Below are positions 42,710 through 52,929 of a DNA stretch of 64,000 bases, one piece after another (the stretch's first letter is position 1; each line of letters begins with the position of its first letter). The notes below the pieces were generated by a model, which worked only from the letters and a program-made list of their open reading frames with translations, was not told where the DNA came from and made no database searches. The stretch covers positions 1 to 64,000 of the forward strand of contig NZ_JAFLNL010000006.1 in assembly GCF_017313785.1 (NCBI RefSeq). The letters are read 5' to 3'. The DNA comes from Flagellimonas aurea (lineage in GTDB: Bacteria > Bacteroidota > Bacteroidia > Flavobacteriales > Flavobacteriaceae). A program made the position numbers and the translations under genes.

Positions 42710-44266
42710 TTAATCCAAGAATTTCCCATTCACATCCAAAGAAATTTCCTCCCTGTCTTCTCCTCTTTCCAATCGAACCTTATATCCTATAAAATTGGTA
42801 TCGTTTACAAAATGTACTCCGGTTATTTCAAATCCAGGGTATTTTGACAATAATGACTCTTCTGCTCCTTTAGGCAGTGGATCTTGATAAGGAATGGTAT
42901 TGGAAAATCTACGCTCCACAATGGCTTCAGTATCCCTTTCGATAAATTCATTGGGAAGATCTGCCCTTTTAATTAAGTCAAACGCATCATAAAGCGCTCC
43001 AACGGCCGTGTAGGATTCAAAGGACAATTTATTATCCTCGATGGTGATTACTTGGAACAACTGTGTGTTTTCAGCCGCCCTATCTCTTTCGGCATCATAA
43101 CCTTCCCATGCGTTTTTTCGTAAGCCATACATTTTTCCACCACTTACCGAAACTACATATACAGTTCCAGTTTTATCTCTCATATTGACCCCATCCAATA
43201 CATTTTCTTTGGGAGATACCCTGCCACGGGCATAACTATGATCATGTCCCTGCAGTACTAGGTCAACTTCATATTGATCAAAAATAGGCTTCATTAACTC
43301 CCTCCATTCTTTATTGTCCCTACCCTCGGAAGCGGAAAACAAAGGATGGTGAAATGTTACGATGACCCAATCCTTATCCGTTCTCGATAGTATATGATCT
43401 ACCCACTCGGCTTGTTTCTCATGGTCAACATTACTGTTCAATCCAATAATCCGCATATTCCCATAGTCCATGTAATAAGCGGTTTCTTCCAATCCCTCAG
43501 GTCCATTTTCCGGTAAGGTAAATTGATGTTTCCATTGTACGGACAAACTTCTTTCAGAAGTTTCAGGGCTCAAATTTCGATACTCATGGTTTCCCGGAAT
43601 CGGAAAAGCACCAATGGAACTATGAATCCAACCACCAGCGTCAAACCATTCTTGCCATTGTTGTTCGTTGTGGGCGTTGTTTACCAAATCACCTGCATGA
43701 ACAATAAATTTTGCATCAGGGGCTTTTTTATAGCTCTCCCTGATCAGACGTGACCATAATTCCAATATAAAATTTTGGGTGTCCCCTACGTATAAAAATG
43801 AGAACTTGTCCTTACTTTCTTTTGGTGCGGTTTTAAATTGAATCCACTCGCTCCATCGTTTGCCATCCCCTACCCGATATGCATAAGTTGTATCACTTTT
43901 TAAATCTGTAAACCACACTGAATGGTAATTCGCCAGTATTTCAGCCTCATTGATCTCTATAGCATCAAAAGTTGTGGTCCCTGCTTTTATGGTCTTTGCA
44001 TTACGCCAAAATTTAGGGGCTGCGGTTGCAATGGCTATTTCTGCGTAGGCAGTGTCTATTTCAGAAGTTGTTCGCCACGTAACACTGGCGGTTGTTGATG
44101 GATCCTCCCCATAGGAAAGCACAATTCTATCCGGGTGATTTGTGGGTTTGCGCCATTCCACATCAAATTCCGGCGCTTTATAGGTACGGGGTAGTTCCTG
44201 CCCTACAGTCTTACCCAGTACCAATAACCCGAAAAAAAACATTCCAATTTTAAGTTTCGCTGACAT
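42710..44266 (-). CDS. Purple acid phosphatase-like metallophosphoesterase
   Basis: 518 residues with a signal peptide (MSAKLKIGMFFFGLLVLGKT). An N-terminal fibronectin/PAP-type domain (residues ~45-150, ASVTWRTTSE, TYAYRVGDG) precedes a metallophosphoesterase domain with all metal motifs: VGDTQN, HAGDLVNNA, GNHEYRN, TFHHPLFS and QGHDHSYARG. It should hydrolyse phosphate esters outside the cytosol. It lies downstream of the GH92 mannosidase on the same strand, suggesting phosphate removal from a phosphorylated glycan. Confidence 0.9.
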   Translation of the reverse strand: MSAKLKIGMFFFGLLVLGKTVGQELPRTYKAPEFDVEWRKPTNHPDRIVLSYGEDPSTTASVTWRTTSEIDTAYAEIAIATAAPKFWRNAKTIKAGTTTFDAIEINEAEILANYHSVWFTDLKSDTTYAYRVGDGKRWSEWIQFKTAPKESKDKFSFLYVGDTQNFILELWSRLIRESYKKAPDAKFIVHAGDLVNNAHNEQQWQEWFDAGGWIHSSIGAFPIPGNHEYRNLSPETSERSLSVQWKHQFTLPENGPEGLEETAYYMDYGNMRIIGLNSNVDHEKQAEWVDHILSRTDKDWVIVTFHHPLFSASEGRDNKEWRELMKPIFDQYEVDLVLQGHDHSYARGRVSPKENVLDGVNMRDKTGTVYVVSVSGGKMYGLRKNAWEGYDAERDRAAENTQLFQVITIEDNKLSFESYTAVGALYDAFDLIKRADLPNEFIERDTEAIVERRFSNTIPYQDPLPKGAEESLLSKYPGFEITGVHFVNDTNFIGYKVRLERGEDREEISLDVNGKFLD

Positions 44267-44295
44267 CTTTAAGTTTTTTAAAAATCTATTTTAAA

Positions 44296-44330
44296 TTAAA
44301 AAAAGGTGCTGCCCAAACATGGCTGCACCT
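44296..44330 (-). terminator. Terminator after the GH92 gene
   Basis: On the minus strand, a stem AGGTGCAGCC/GGGCAGCACCT with one mismatch runs into TTTTTTT. It lies 66 bases after the GH92 stop and would limit read-through into the phosphatase gene. Confidence 0.75.
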
Positions 44331-44395
44331 CACTCACAATTAAACAAATAAACAAACTGAATTGAACTGGTTATCTTTTATATGTTAAGTTATGG

Positions 44396-46483
44396 TCAAT
44401 CTTTTTCTATGCTAACTTTGGTCAAAAATTGATTTTCAGTTCCCCAATTCAGATTTGGAACACTATCAGTTTCCACAATCAATTCCCCACCATTCATTAT
44501 CTCCTGGTGGGTCAACCAATTTCGAAGTAAGGGTTTTCCATTCAACTGAACAGATTTGATATAAAAATGATCCTTGTGGTAGTTAGAAACCTGAATTTTG
44601 AATGATTTTTGTGAAGACCAGTTCAATTCCACCTCCTTAAAAATGGGAGCTGTTACATAGTATACAGGTTCCCCAACATTCACCGCAGAGAATCCCATGG
44701 CCCTTAGCACAAACCAAGACGACATGGTGCCCATATCATCATCCATGGTTTTTAAATACGCCCGAGGTCTATTGTTATAAATGCGACCTATATAGGGGTC
44801 GATACCTTTGCTGTTATTATTGAAATACGCTTGAACCACAGTATCCAGCATAAGTTCTCGATAGAGTTTTTGGGATTTCCAAGGTTCTTTGGTGGCGTTG
44901 TAAAGTCCAGGTACCTGAAGATCGGGCTGGTTGGCGTGATTATAATTGTTCTCTTCAAAAAATTGGTCCAATTGTTTCCTGAAAGCACTCTCGCCACCGT
45001 CCAAACTCTGGAGTCCCTCAATATCAAAAGGTACAAACCAACGGTATTGCCAAAGCGTACCTTGATACAATCCTCTGGCACCCATGCGGTCCACATCGGG
45101 CCAAGCCATATCGGAAAAGTCCTTTTCCCAATAAGTTTTGTAGTCCAAAGCCTTATTTAGGTACTCGTTGGCCAGCATGGTATCCCCTATTGACAACATC
45201 AATTTGGAACTTGCCCATAGATCATAGGAAGATTCCAAAGCTTTGTCGGGCGAACCAAAATCCAACTTATCGATTTCCTTGATCAAAGAGTCCTTTATTT
45301 TTATCAAAGGAAGCTCGTGCCCCTTCTCCAAAGCATCCAAAAGCACCACTTGTGCATGTTCCGTGCGAACTGAATTGGAGGGCTCAAATTGGGTGGACCA
45401 ATCATTTTTACCATAGGGATATAAATTGGCAATTGATCTTGCGATGTCGCCATATTTTTGGGGATACAGCAGCGACAATAAAGGCATTTGTTCCCTGTAA
45501 TTGTCCCAAATAGCCCATCCATGGTAGACAGAATCCTTGGATTTTTGAACTGTTCCATCAATCGCCTTATAACTTCCATCCGGTTCCGAGACTACATAAG
45601 GAGATTGAAGGCCTCGATACAACAACGAATAAAAAAGTGCTACCCTATCTGCTTCTCCTTCCACTTTTGCATGCCCCAAAAGGGCATTCCAAGCCAATGT
45701 GCTCTTTTCAATGGTTTTGGACAAACTACCCCCATTGACCACCCTAGTTTTGGCGAACTCCTCATTTACAGAAGAGAAACCGATTTTCAACCCTATTGTT
45801 GGATTGCCTGTGCCATAAATTACATAGCTGTCCTTTTGTGATTTTGAAATAGTGGAAACATGGTCAAACTCCATATAAAAATAGAGTCTGTACCTACCCC
45901 TATCACAAACTGTTTTGGTATCTACCCAACCTTTTATCGTATTCCCAACAGCAGTGTGTTGTGCTTCTTCGAACCGATTTAAAAAGGCATAGGCCAAATC
46001 TACTTTCAACATTTGTCCCGATTCCGGAAAATGATATTGATGCACCCCATAATTATGGTCGGTAGCCATTTCGGCACTTATTCCATTTTCAAAGGTGGCT
46101 TTGTAATAACCGGGTTTGGCGGACTCATGCTTCTTCAGCAATTTTTCATCCACTTCTTCATTTCCAATAGGCTTTACCAAAATGTTACCTCCCCCGCCTC
46201 TACAACCAACACCTTCAATATGGGTATGGACAAAACCTAAAAATTCCTTTGCATAGTAATCATAGCCTGTATGTGTGCCAGGATGGGTCACGGGGCCAAT
46301 GGATATCATATTAAATGGAGAAGCCGCTGCCGGGGACATTTGCCCATGATCTCCGGAGGTGCCTAGAAAGCCGTTCACTTGTTCACTTGGGGATTTGACT
46401 ATGTCAACCTCATTTTTAGCCTTCCTTTGTTGACAAGCGAAAAATAGCAGCACCATTGGAATACACAAACCGTACTTTTTCAT
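44396..46483 (-). CDS. GH92 family alpha-mannosidase, lipoprotein
   Basis: A 695-residue exo-alpha-mannosidase; GH92 enzymes are calcium-dependent and trim mannans or high-mannose N-glycans. It begins with a lipoprotein signal (LLFFAC). Family signatures: SPAAASPFNMISIGP, HTGYDYY, FVHTHIEGVGCRGGG, a central region with WAIWDNYREQMPLLSLL and the C-terminal DDDMGTMSSWFVLRAMGFS with its acidic residues. Length is slightly below the common 740-760. It is in the SusC/D-linked cluster and probably acts on the outer surface or in the periplasm. Confidence 0.93.
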   Translation of the reverse strand: MKKYGLCIPMVLLFFACQQRKAKNEVDIVKSPSEQVNGFLGTSGDHGQMSPAAASPFNMISIGPVTHPGTHTGYDYYAKEFLGFVHTHIEGVGCRGGGGNILVKPIGNEEVDEKLLKKHESAKPGYYKATFENGISAEMATDHNYGVHQYHFPESGQMLKVDLAYAFLNRFEEAQHTAVGNTIKGWVDTKTVCDRGRYRLYFYMEFDHVSTISKSQKDSYVIYGTGNPTIGLKIGFSSVNEEFAKTRVVNGGSLSKTIEKSTLAWNALLGHAKVEGEADRVALFYSLLYRGLQSPYVVSEPDGSYKAIDGTVQKSKDSVYHGWAIWDNYREQMPLLSLLYPQKYGDIARSIANLYPYGKNDWSTQFEPSNSVRTEHAQVVLLDALEKGHELPLIKIKDSLIKEIDKLDFGSPDKALESSYDLWASSKLMLSIGDTMLANEYLNKALDYKTYWEKDFSDMAWPDVDRMGARGLYQGTLWQYRWFVPFDIEGLQSLDGGESAFRKQLDQFFEENNYNHANQPDLQVPGLYNATKEPWKSQKLYRELMLDTVVQAYFNNNSKGIDPYIGRIYNNRPRAYLKTMDDDMGTMSSWFVLRAMGFSAVNVGEPVYYVTAPIFKEVELNWSSQKSFKIQVSNYHKDHFYIKSVQLNGKPLLRNWLTHQEIMNGGELIVETDSVPNLNWGTENQFLTKVSIEKD

Positions 46484-46487
46484 ACCA

Positions 46488-47723
46488 TTATGGGTCTAAG
46501 GGTTGGTTTGGATTTTGGTGGAATGAAACTTTGTTTCCTGTAAATTCAAGGGTAGTTGGGGATAGTCTCTCATGGAAATTTACAGGTTGATAGCCCAATT
46601 CTTCCTGACAACGTCTTTTAAACGTTTCACTCCCCGTGTAATCACTATGTGAAGGATTCGTCACTACCAAGCTCTTTTGTTCCAATGGAATCCCGTATTC
46701 CACCATTAATCGGGTTGCATTTCGCATATTGGTCGTAGTGTGTCTTGCATAAGGTTCGATGATGATGTACTCTTCGGGAACTCCATATTCCTCCATAAGT
46801 GCTTGTTTCATTTCCACGGCCTCACAGTAAGGCGTCATATACGGATGTACATGACCTCCTGAAACAATTATAAAAGGTGCTTTTTTGGCTCGGTATTCTT
46901 TCATGGCCAATTGAAGGTTCACCTTTCCCGCAATGGAAAGTTTATCCCGATAATTTTCGGGACCGCCTCCCAAAACCACAATGGATGCATAGGGATAAGA
47001 CTTGAAATCTATGTTTTTTATGGTTTGAACAGCTTTGGCATTCTCTTTTTTGTCCAATGGATCATAACGAACAGCTTCGTCCTTATGGTTGGCATACAAC
47101 AAGTTTAAGGCAAGATATAAGCTTGGTTGGAAGAACAATTGTTCCTCTTGGGCACCATCAATGGCCAGTGTCTTTAATGTAGCAACCGCATAGAGGTATC
47201 TTTTCGATTTGGCATCAAAAGAAACCGAATCAATATTTTTATAAAATGGCATTTTCCCTGCCCCATAAACTTCCAACACCGTATCCAATCCTTTGGCACA
47301 TTGTTCCCATATGTCATAGAGATATTCATCATCAGAAGCCCGTTCAAAATTTGCATATTGGTTGGAATCCCTTAACTTTTTGATAAGGCCCTTAAAGTCA
47401 GCATTGCCCTTGGACAAATCCACCAATCGGTTTCCAATGGTTTGGATATCACTTTCCGACCATAAAAATGGAGTTATGATTTCCTTACCATTTTGGGGCA
47501 AGGTTTCCATGGGAATTGTCATTTTATCCCAGTAGGATTTCAATTGCTTATCCGTTTTTAAAAGATTCATGATCCCCGCATTGCTTTCCAATACCGAAAA
47601 CAAATAGAAATTTTTTGCTTGTAGCCTCTCTTGGGTTATGTTGGGATGATCTTGAGTTATAGTTTGAGCTCGAGAAATAAAAGCACAACCCATAACCCAT
47701 GAAAAAAGAAGTAGTTTTTTCAT
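46488..47723 (-). CDS. YdcF/SanA-like (DUF218) envelope protein
   Basis: 411 residues with a signal peptide (LLFSWVMGCAFISRAQ). Residues ~240-400 form a DUF218 domain: ASIVVLGGGPENYRDKLS, FIIVSGGHVHPY, IEPYARHTTTNMRNA and VVTNPSHSDY. DUF218 proteins are implicated in envelope and polysaccharide metabolism, but their activity is not well defined. The ~220-residue N-terminal part is helical and unrecognised. It is four bases upstream of the GH92 gene, so it is in the same operon. Confidence 0.8.
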   Translation of the reverse strand: MKKLLLFSWVMGCAFISRAQTITQDHPNITQERLQAKNFYLFSVLESNAGIMNLLKTDKQLKSYWDKMTIPMETLPQNGKEIITPFLWSESDIQTIGNRLVDLSKGNADFKGLIKKLRDSNQYANFERASDDEYLYDIWEQCAKGLDTVLEVYGAGKMPFYKNIDSVSFDAKSKRYLYAVATLKTLAIDGAQEEQLFFQPSLYLALNLLYANHKDEAVRYDPLDKKENAKAVQTIKNIDFKSYPYASIVVLGGGPENYRDKLSIAGKVNLQLAMKEYRAKKAPFIIVSGGHVHPYMTPYCEAVEMKQALMEEYGVPEEYIIIEPYARHTTTNMRNATRLMVEYGIPLEQKSLVVTNPSHSDYTGSETFKRRCQEELGYQPVNFHERLSPTTLEFTGNKVSFHQNPNQPLDP

Positions 47724-47734
47724 GCTGTTGATTT

Positions 47735-47763
47735 TAAAAAGGGCGGCTATTGAAGCCGCCCTT
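47735..47763 (-). terminator. Terminator after susD
   Basis: A 10-bp stem AAGGGCGGCT/AGCCGCCCTT with a 5-base loop is followed on the minus strand by TTTTTAAAAT. It lies 17 bases after the SusD stop and separates the susCD message from the YdcF-GH92 genes. Confidence 0.8.
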
Positions 47764-47779
47764 ATGATTAAAATTTTAG

Positions 47780-49456
47780 TTAGTATCCGTTGTTCTGGGT
47801 TACCAGACCCTCGTCAACACTGTCAATATATTCTTGTGGAATTGGCCAGTACTCATTTTTACCTAGGGTAAAGGCTGCATTGGTCAAGTGGGTTCTTTTG
47901 GTTCTTTCCACCTCTAAATAATCATCAATCACCTCTTTGGCGATGCCCCAACGCACCAAATTGAAGAAACGGTGTCCTTCCATGGCAAGTTCCAAGCGAG
48001 ACTCCAAACGGACTTTCTCCATTGCATCAGTGGCATCGGTCCAAGCCGTATCATAAGTTCCGATGTTGTAGTTGGCAGCATCACTAGACCCATCCAATGT
48101 TTGTACATATTGGGAATTGGCTGCACGCTCACGAATTTGGTTCACTAAAGACCTAGCTTCCTCCAAGTTACCCAATTCAACGGCGGCTTCCGCTCTCCAC
48201 AACAATACCTCAGCATAACGGATGATGTAATAGTTCAACGCATCGACATACGGCCAAACAGTCACGTGGTAAGGGGAATTTGCTGAGAGGATTCGCTTTT
48301 TAGGTCCAAAAGGACCATAGGTCGCCAAATCCCTTGCCCAGTTGGCCTCATAAATAACGTTTAGGTCTTTGTAAGGAATACCTGGTCTACCAATGGTAAT
48401 ATCCAAACGGGGATCTACAAAATCAGTTTCGGTCACATCAACATTGTCGTTAACCGGAAGCCCAGAGGCATCTGTTTTAAAAGCATTTACCAAGTTCTGT
48501 GATGGACGGTGGAAACCATATTGAGAGTAATAAGGCCCTCCGGGAGCGGTCAAACGGTCACCAATACTACCGTTGTAGTTACTTCCTTGCCCATCATTCA
48601 CCGAATATTGCACGGCAAAAAGCACTTCTGAACCATTGTCATTTTCAGGTAAGAAAACCGATTGGAAATCATCCATCAATTCGTAGCTACCCCCCATTAC
48701 AACAGTTGTAGCATCGAAAGCGGCTTGCCATTTTTCTTGAAAAAGATACGTCTTGGCCAAATATGCCATTGCCGCAAGATTGGTAGGTCTACCTACCTCT
48801 TCTTGACTGCTTGGCAAAGCATCGTAAGCGGCTTGAAAATCAGCCTCTATTTTGGCCCAAATCTCTGCAGAAGTAAATTCGGTATTGGAACGCGCATAAT
48901 CAGAAACAGTTTCCGCAGTTTCATCGATATATGGAATTTGATCATAGATTTTTTTAAGCTCAAAATAATAGTGACCTCTTATGAATCTAAGTTCAGCAGT
49001 TCGTTGAGCTTTTAAGGTTGCATCGAAGTCCTCTGAGGCGTTCAACAATTTCATGGCCTCATTGGTTCTTTTAACTCCTTCGTACAACGCCATCCATTTT
49101 CGTTCTACATCATACGTGGTAGGTGTAGTGTTGTACAGTTCCATTTGATGGATCTGGCTTTGGTCACCGGTACCACCACCACCTTTGTAACAGTCATCCG
49201 ATACTACATCTCCAAAACTCCAATTGGAAGCCGGGGAATTGTAAGCATTACTAGCACCATCTATCTGACCGTTCAACACACTATATGCAGAAATAATGGC
49301 TTTTTCCACATTCTCTGCTTTTGTCATTTCATCAGGGGCAACTTCTCCATAGGTAACCTCCTCTAGAAAGTCCTTGGAACAAGAACCCAAGACCGTAAGT
49401 GCCATCGTAGCACCTACCATTATATATTTTGAATTTATTTTCAATATGTTTTTCAT
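47780..49456 (-). CDS. RagB/SusD family nutrient-binding outer-membrane lipoprotein
   Basis: A 558-residue glycan-binding lid for the adjacent SusC channel. The lipoprotein signal ends at VLGSC. SusD features are the N-terminal helical SusD-like domain (EKAIISAYSVLNGQ), TPR-like helices (LAAMAYLAKTYLFQEKWQAA), NYYIIRYAEVLLWRAEAAVE and the C-terminal LELAMEGHRFFNLVRWG with NEYWPIPQ. It starts eight bases after susC. The glycan specificity is inferred only from neighbours. Confidence 0.94.
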   Translation of the reverse strand: MKNILKINSKYIMVGATMALTVLGSCSKDFLEEVTYGEVAPDEMTKAENVEKAIISAYSVLNGQIDGASNAYNSPASNWSFGDVVSDDCYKGGGGTGDQSQIHQMELYNTTPTTYDVERKWMALYEGVKRTNEAMKLLNASEDFDATLKAQRTAELRFIRGHYYFELKKIYDQIPYIDETAETVSDYARSNTEFTSAEIWAKIEADFQAAYDALPSSQEEVGRPTNLAAMAYLAKTYLFQEKWQAAFDATTVVMGGSYELMDDFQSVFLPENDNGSEVLFAVQYSVNDGQGSNYNGSIGDRLTAPGGPYYSQYGFHRPSQNLVNAFKTDASGLPVNDNVDVTETDFVDPRLDITIGRPGIPYKDLNVIYEANWARDLATYGPFGPKKRILSANSPYHVTVWPYVDALNYYIIRYAEVLLWRAEAAVELGNLEEARSLVNQIRERAANSQYVQTLDGSSDAANYNIGTYDTAWTDATDAMEKVRLESRLELAMEGHRFFNLVRWGIAKEVIDDYLEVERTKRTHLTNAAFTLGKNEYWPIPQEYIDSVDEGLVTQNNGY

Positions 49457-49464
49457 GGCTTTTT

Positions 49465-52400
49465 TTAAAGTTTTAAGTTACATCCGATCACAAAAGTCCT
49501 GCTCGGGGGATACAATCCTCGGTCGATACCGATATCGAGGTTTCGGTTACTGCCACCATAATTCTGAAGTCCGACTTGTGGGTTCATTCCACTATAATCA
49601 GTAATAGTGAAAAGGTTACTTGCCTGAACGTAAATCCTAAGGTTCATTCCACCCAAAAGCTCTGGATCAATGGAATATCCCAGCTGTAGGTTTGTCAAGC
49701 GAACATAAGATCCATTTTCAACATAGTACGTTGAAGGACGAATGTTGTTATTCGGATCATCCAAGGACAATCTTGGAATGCTGCTACTGGTGTTACTTTC
49801 TGACCAAGCGTTCAACAATACATTTTCTTTGTTATATGCTGCTTGGTTAAAGAAATGGTTCTTGTATTTGGTGAAGTTATAGGTATCATTCCCAAAACTA
49901 CCATTGAACAAAATGCCTAGATCAAAAGCTTTGTAATTGAACTGAAGGTTAAGGCCCAACATCACATCGGGGTGTGGTGAACCGATAAAAGTTCTATCAT
50001 CTGCATCTACATCACCGTCCCTATCAACATCCTTAAATCTTATATCTCCAGGTTGTGCATTGGGTTGCATTCCATAGCTATCCACTTCGGCTTGACTTTG
50101 GAACAAACCATCCGCAACATAACCGTAGAAAGAAGCAATGGGCTGACCTACCGCACTTCTTGAAATTTCTTGATCAAAGTTTACACTGTGCAATGATGAA
50201 CTCGGAATACCCAAATAATCAGAGGTGGTCAACTCGGTAAGCTCATTTTTGGATCCCGTAAGGTTCAATCCAATGCTATAGCCAAAATCACCTACCATAT
50301 CGTTATAGTTGATGTCCAATTCAAAACCAGTGTTTTTCATTTTTCCATCATTGACCCACTGTCCATCATTGGTACCACCGTACGTCAATGGAACGGTATT
50401 GTACACCAAAATATCGTCCGTATTTTTAATGTAGTAATCGGCGGTAATGTTCAAACGGTCGTCCCAAAGTCCCATATCCACACCAAAAGAGGTTTGGGTG
50501 GTAGTTTCCCATTTCAAATCTGCATTTGGAATTCGGGATTGGGTCAATCCGATATAAACTGCTTCTTGTGCACCATCGATGGCATAGTTGGAGTTGGCGT
50601 TGTTGTTCCGGTAACTATCCACTGTAGCATAATTGGAAATCTCTTGGTTACCGGTTTGACCCCAGCTACCACGCAGCATCAAGGAAGAAATAGCTCCATC
50701 AGGATTAAAGAAATCCTCGCGATTTAATCTCCATCCCAATGAAAATGCTGGGAACGTACCCCACCTGTTATCCTCACTGAACCTGGAACTACCGTCACGT
50801 CTTACCGTAGCGGTAAAAAGGTATTTTTCGTCAAAGTTATAGTTCACCCTTCCAAAGTAAGAGTTCAAAGACCATCCATTGGCACTCCCCGAATTCAACA
50901 TGTTCTCGGTACCAAAGCTTAGGTATCTGAAGTTTAAATCCTCGTACAAAAATTCACTTACAGATGCACTAAAACCTTCGTAATTGTACTCTATGGATTC
51001 CTGACCTAAGATGGCATCCAGATGATGTTTTCCAAATTGCTTTTTATAGTTCAATGTATTGGTAAATGAGAACTGATAGTTGAAGCTGTTGGACGTTGAT
51101 AAGGAGTTGGTATTGTTGGTAGACAATATCTCGTCGTAAGTAGGTGAAAAACTTCTGATATTATAGTTTTGGTAATCCAATCCAAAGGAAGTTTTAAAGG
51201 TAAAATCGCCTACATATAGATTTGCAAACACATTACCCAAAGCTTGAACCCTTTTTTGTTTGTTGTCCTTGTTTCTGGACAACTGTCCCATAGGGTTGTT
51301 ACTATCGTTGATCGGGTTCCCTGCATATGCCCCGTTGATATCCTTTACGGGGACGATTGATGGAAATTGCATGGCGGTAAGAATCACACTACCCAAAGCG
51401 GCGTTGGTCCCAACGGAAACCTGCTCCTTATAGTTGGCCGTAAAATTTTCACCAATGGTAAGGAAATCACCAATATTATAAGAAGAGTTGAATCTTGCCG
51501 AGTATCTTTCAAAACCAGTGTATTTGATCAAACCTTCTTGGTTGAAATACCCCAATGAGAACATTTGTTGACTTTTGGAATCTCCTTTGGCCAAAGACAC
51601 ATTATACGATTGTATTTGGGCCGTTTGCATGATTTCATCCACCCAATCCACATCGTCACTAGGAATGGTTTGGTCCGCATCCAACCATTGTGGAATAACG
51701 GCCTGTGTTGGATCGTCCCCATAAATATCATGGGAAGGAGTTCCTCCATCGTTGATCGTTGCTTCCCACAATAGGTCACCATATTGTTGGGCATTTAGCA
51801 TTCTAGGTAAATTATAGGTTGACTGAAGACCGGCATACCCATCAAAGGAAACTACATACTCCCCACCGGTATCCGAGCCACTTTTAGTGGTAATGATCAC
51901 AACACCGTTCGCTGCACGAGACCCATAAATGGAGGCAGAAGCGGCATCCTTCAATACTTGGATGGTCTCGATATCGGAAGGGTTGATTCCATTAAGTCCA
52001 TTGGAAGCTGGAATACCATCAATGATCACCAAGGGATCATTACTGTTGATGGTACTAAAACCACGAACTCGAATCGAAGTACCACCCCCTGGAGAATTGT
52101 CACTCATCACTTGAACACCAGGCAAGCGACCATCCAACATTTCCACTACGTTGGCTTTTGGCTGGGTTACAATTTCCTCCGGAGCAACCGATGCAATGGC
52201 ACCTGTAATGTTTCTTCTGGCCTCGGTACCATATCCAACCACTACAATTTCATCCAATTGGGAAGCACTTTCAAGCAGCGTAATGGTAACATTGTTCAGT
52301 TGTTCAATATCTACATCCTGTCTTTGATAGCCAATGTAGGTAACGGACAATAGTTTAAAGTTGGATGGAATATCCAAGCTAAAGTTTCCGTCAAAATCTG

Positions 52401-52833
52401 AAACCGTACCATAATCCGTACCATCAACAAAAACGTTGGCACCTGGTATGGGTGCTCCGGCCTCATCGATAACTTTACCGGAAATACTACGTTGTTCTTG
52501 TATAAATTTTACAAGAACACCTTGCTCGGTCACTTTAAAGTCTACATTGGCCTTACTTTTAAGGTCTTCCAACACAGATTCCAAGTTTACTTTGTTGGCA
52601 TCGATACTAATGCGCTGTTGCAGATATTGTGCATCGGCCGCATAAATAAATTTTTTACCTGTCTGCTTTTCAATAAGGTCGAACACCTTTTCCAGAGCAA
52701 CACTTTTAAGGTTTAGGTTAATGATCTCAAAATTTTGGGTGTTTACCATAACGTTCGCCGATATGGGAACGACAGCCGCTCGACCTAACAAAGGCAAACA
52801 CAATAGCAATGCTAAGAGGTTTAATTTTTTCAT
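49465..52833 (-). CDS. SusC/RagA family TonB-linked outer-membrane transporter
   Basis: 1122 residues. After the signal peptide comes an STN domain (about 35-110), which contacts an anti-sigma factor, then a carboxypeptidase-regulatory-like domain (GKVIDEAGAPIPGANVFVDG), the TonB box region LDEIVVVGYGT, a plug with IRGF-type segment SIRVRGFSTINSNDPLVIID and a 22-strand barrel. It imports glycan oligosaccharides with SusD. The STN domain fits the FecR/ECF sigma pair encoded upstream, implying trans-envelope induction. Confidence 0.95.
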   Translation of the reverse strand: MKKLNLLALLLCLPLLGRAAVVPISANVMVNTQNFEIINLNLKSVALEKVFDLIEKQTGKKFIYAADAQYLQQRISIDANKVNLESVLEDLKSKANVDFKVTEQGVLVKFIQEQRSISGKVIDEAGAPIPGANVFVDGTDYGTVSDFDGNFSLDIPSNFKLLSVTYIGYQRQDVDIEQLNNVTITLLESASQLDEIVVVGYGTEARRNITGAIASVAPEEIVTQPKANVVEMLDGRLPGVQVMSDNSPGGGTSIRVRGFSTINSNDPLVIIDGIPASNGLNGINPSDIETIQVLKDAASASIYGSRAANGVVIITTKSGSDTGGEYVVSFDGYAGLQSTYNLPRMLNAQQYGDLLWEATINDGGTPSHDIYGDDPTQAVIPQWLDADQTIPSDDVDWVDEIMQTAQIQSYNVSLAKGDSKSQQMFSLGYFNQEGLIKYTGFERYSARFNSSYNIGDFLTIGENFTANYKEQVSVGTNAALGSVILTAMQFPSIVPVKDINGAYAGNPINDSNNPMGQLSRNKDNKQKRVQALGNVFANLYVGDFTFKTSFGLDYQNYNIRSFSPTYDEILSTNNTNSLSTSNSFNYQFSFTNTLNYKKQFGKHHLDAILGQESIEYNYEGFSASVSEFLYEDLNFRYLSFGTENMLNSGSANGWSLNSYFGRVNYNFDEKYLFTATVRRDGSSRFSEDNRWGTFPAFSLGWRLNREDFFNPDGAISSLMLRGSWGQTGNQEISNYATVDSYRNNNANSNYAIDGAQEAVYIGLTQSRIPNADLKWETTTQTSFGVDMGLWDDRLNITADYYIKNTDDILVYNTVPLTYGGTNDGQWVNDGKMKNTGFELDINYNDMVGDFGYSIGLNLTGSKNELTELTTSDYLGIPSSSLHSVNFDQEISRSAVGQPIASFYGYVADGLFQSQAEVDSYGMQPNAQPGDIRFKDVDRDGDVDADDRTFIGSPHPDVMLGLNLQFNYKAFDLGILFNGSFGNDTYNFTKYKNHFFNQAAYNKENVLLNAWSESNTSSSIPRLSLDDPNNNIRPSTYYVENGSYVRLTNLQLGYSIDPELLGGMNLRIYVQASNLFTITDYSGMNPQVGLQNYGGSNRNLDIGIDRGLYPPSRTFVIGCNLKL

Positions 52834-52929
52834 TTTTGAAAGAGTAGTTTAATATTGGTTCTCACTAATTTTTTTAGTTTTTTGATGAAGGTTTAGAAGC
52901 TCAGTTTTGTCATACACTTTTTTACGGGG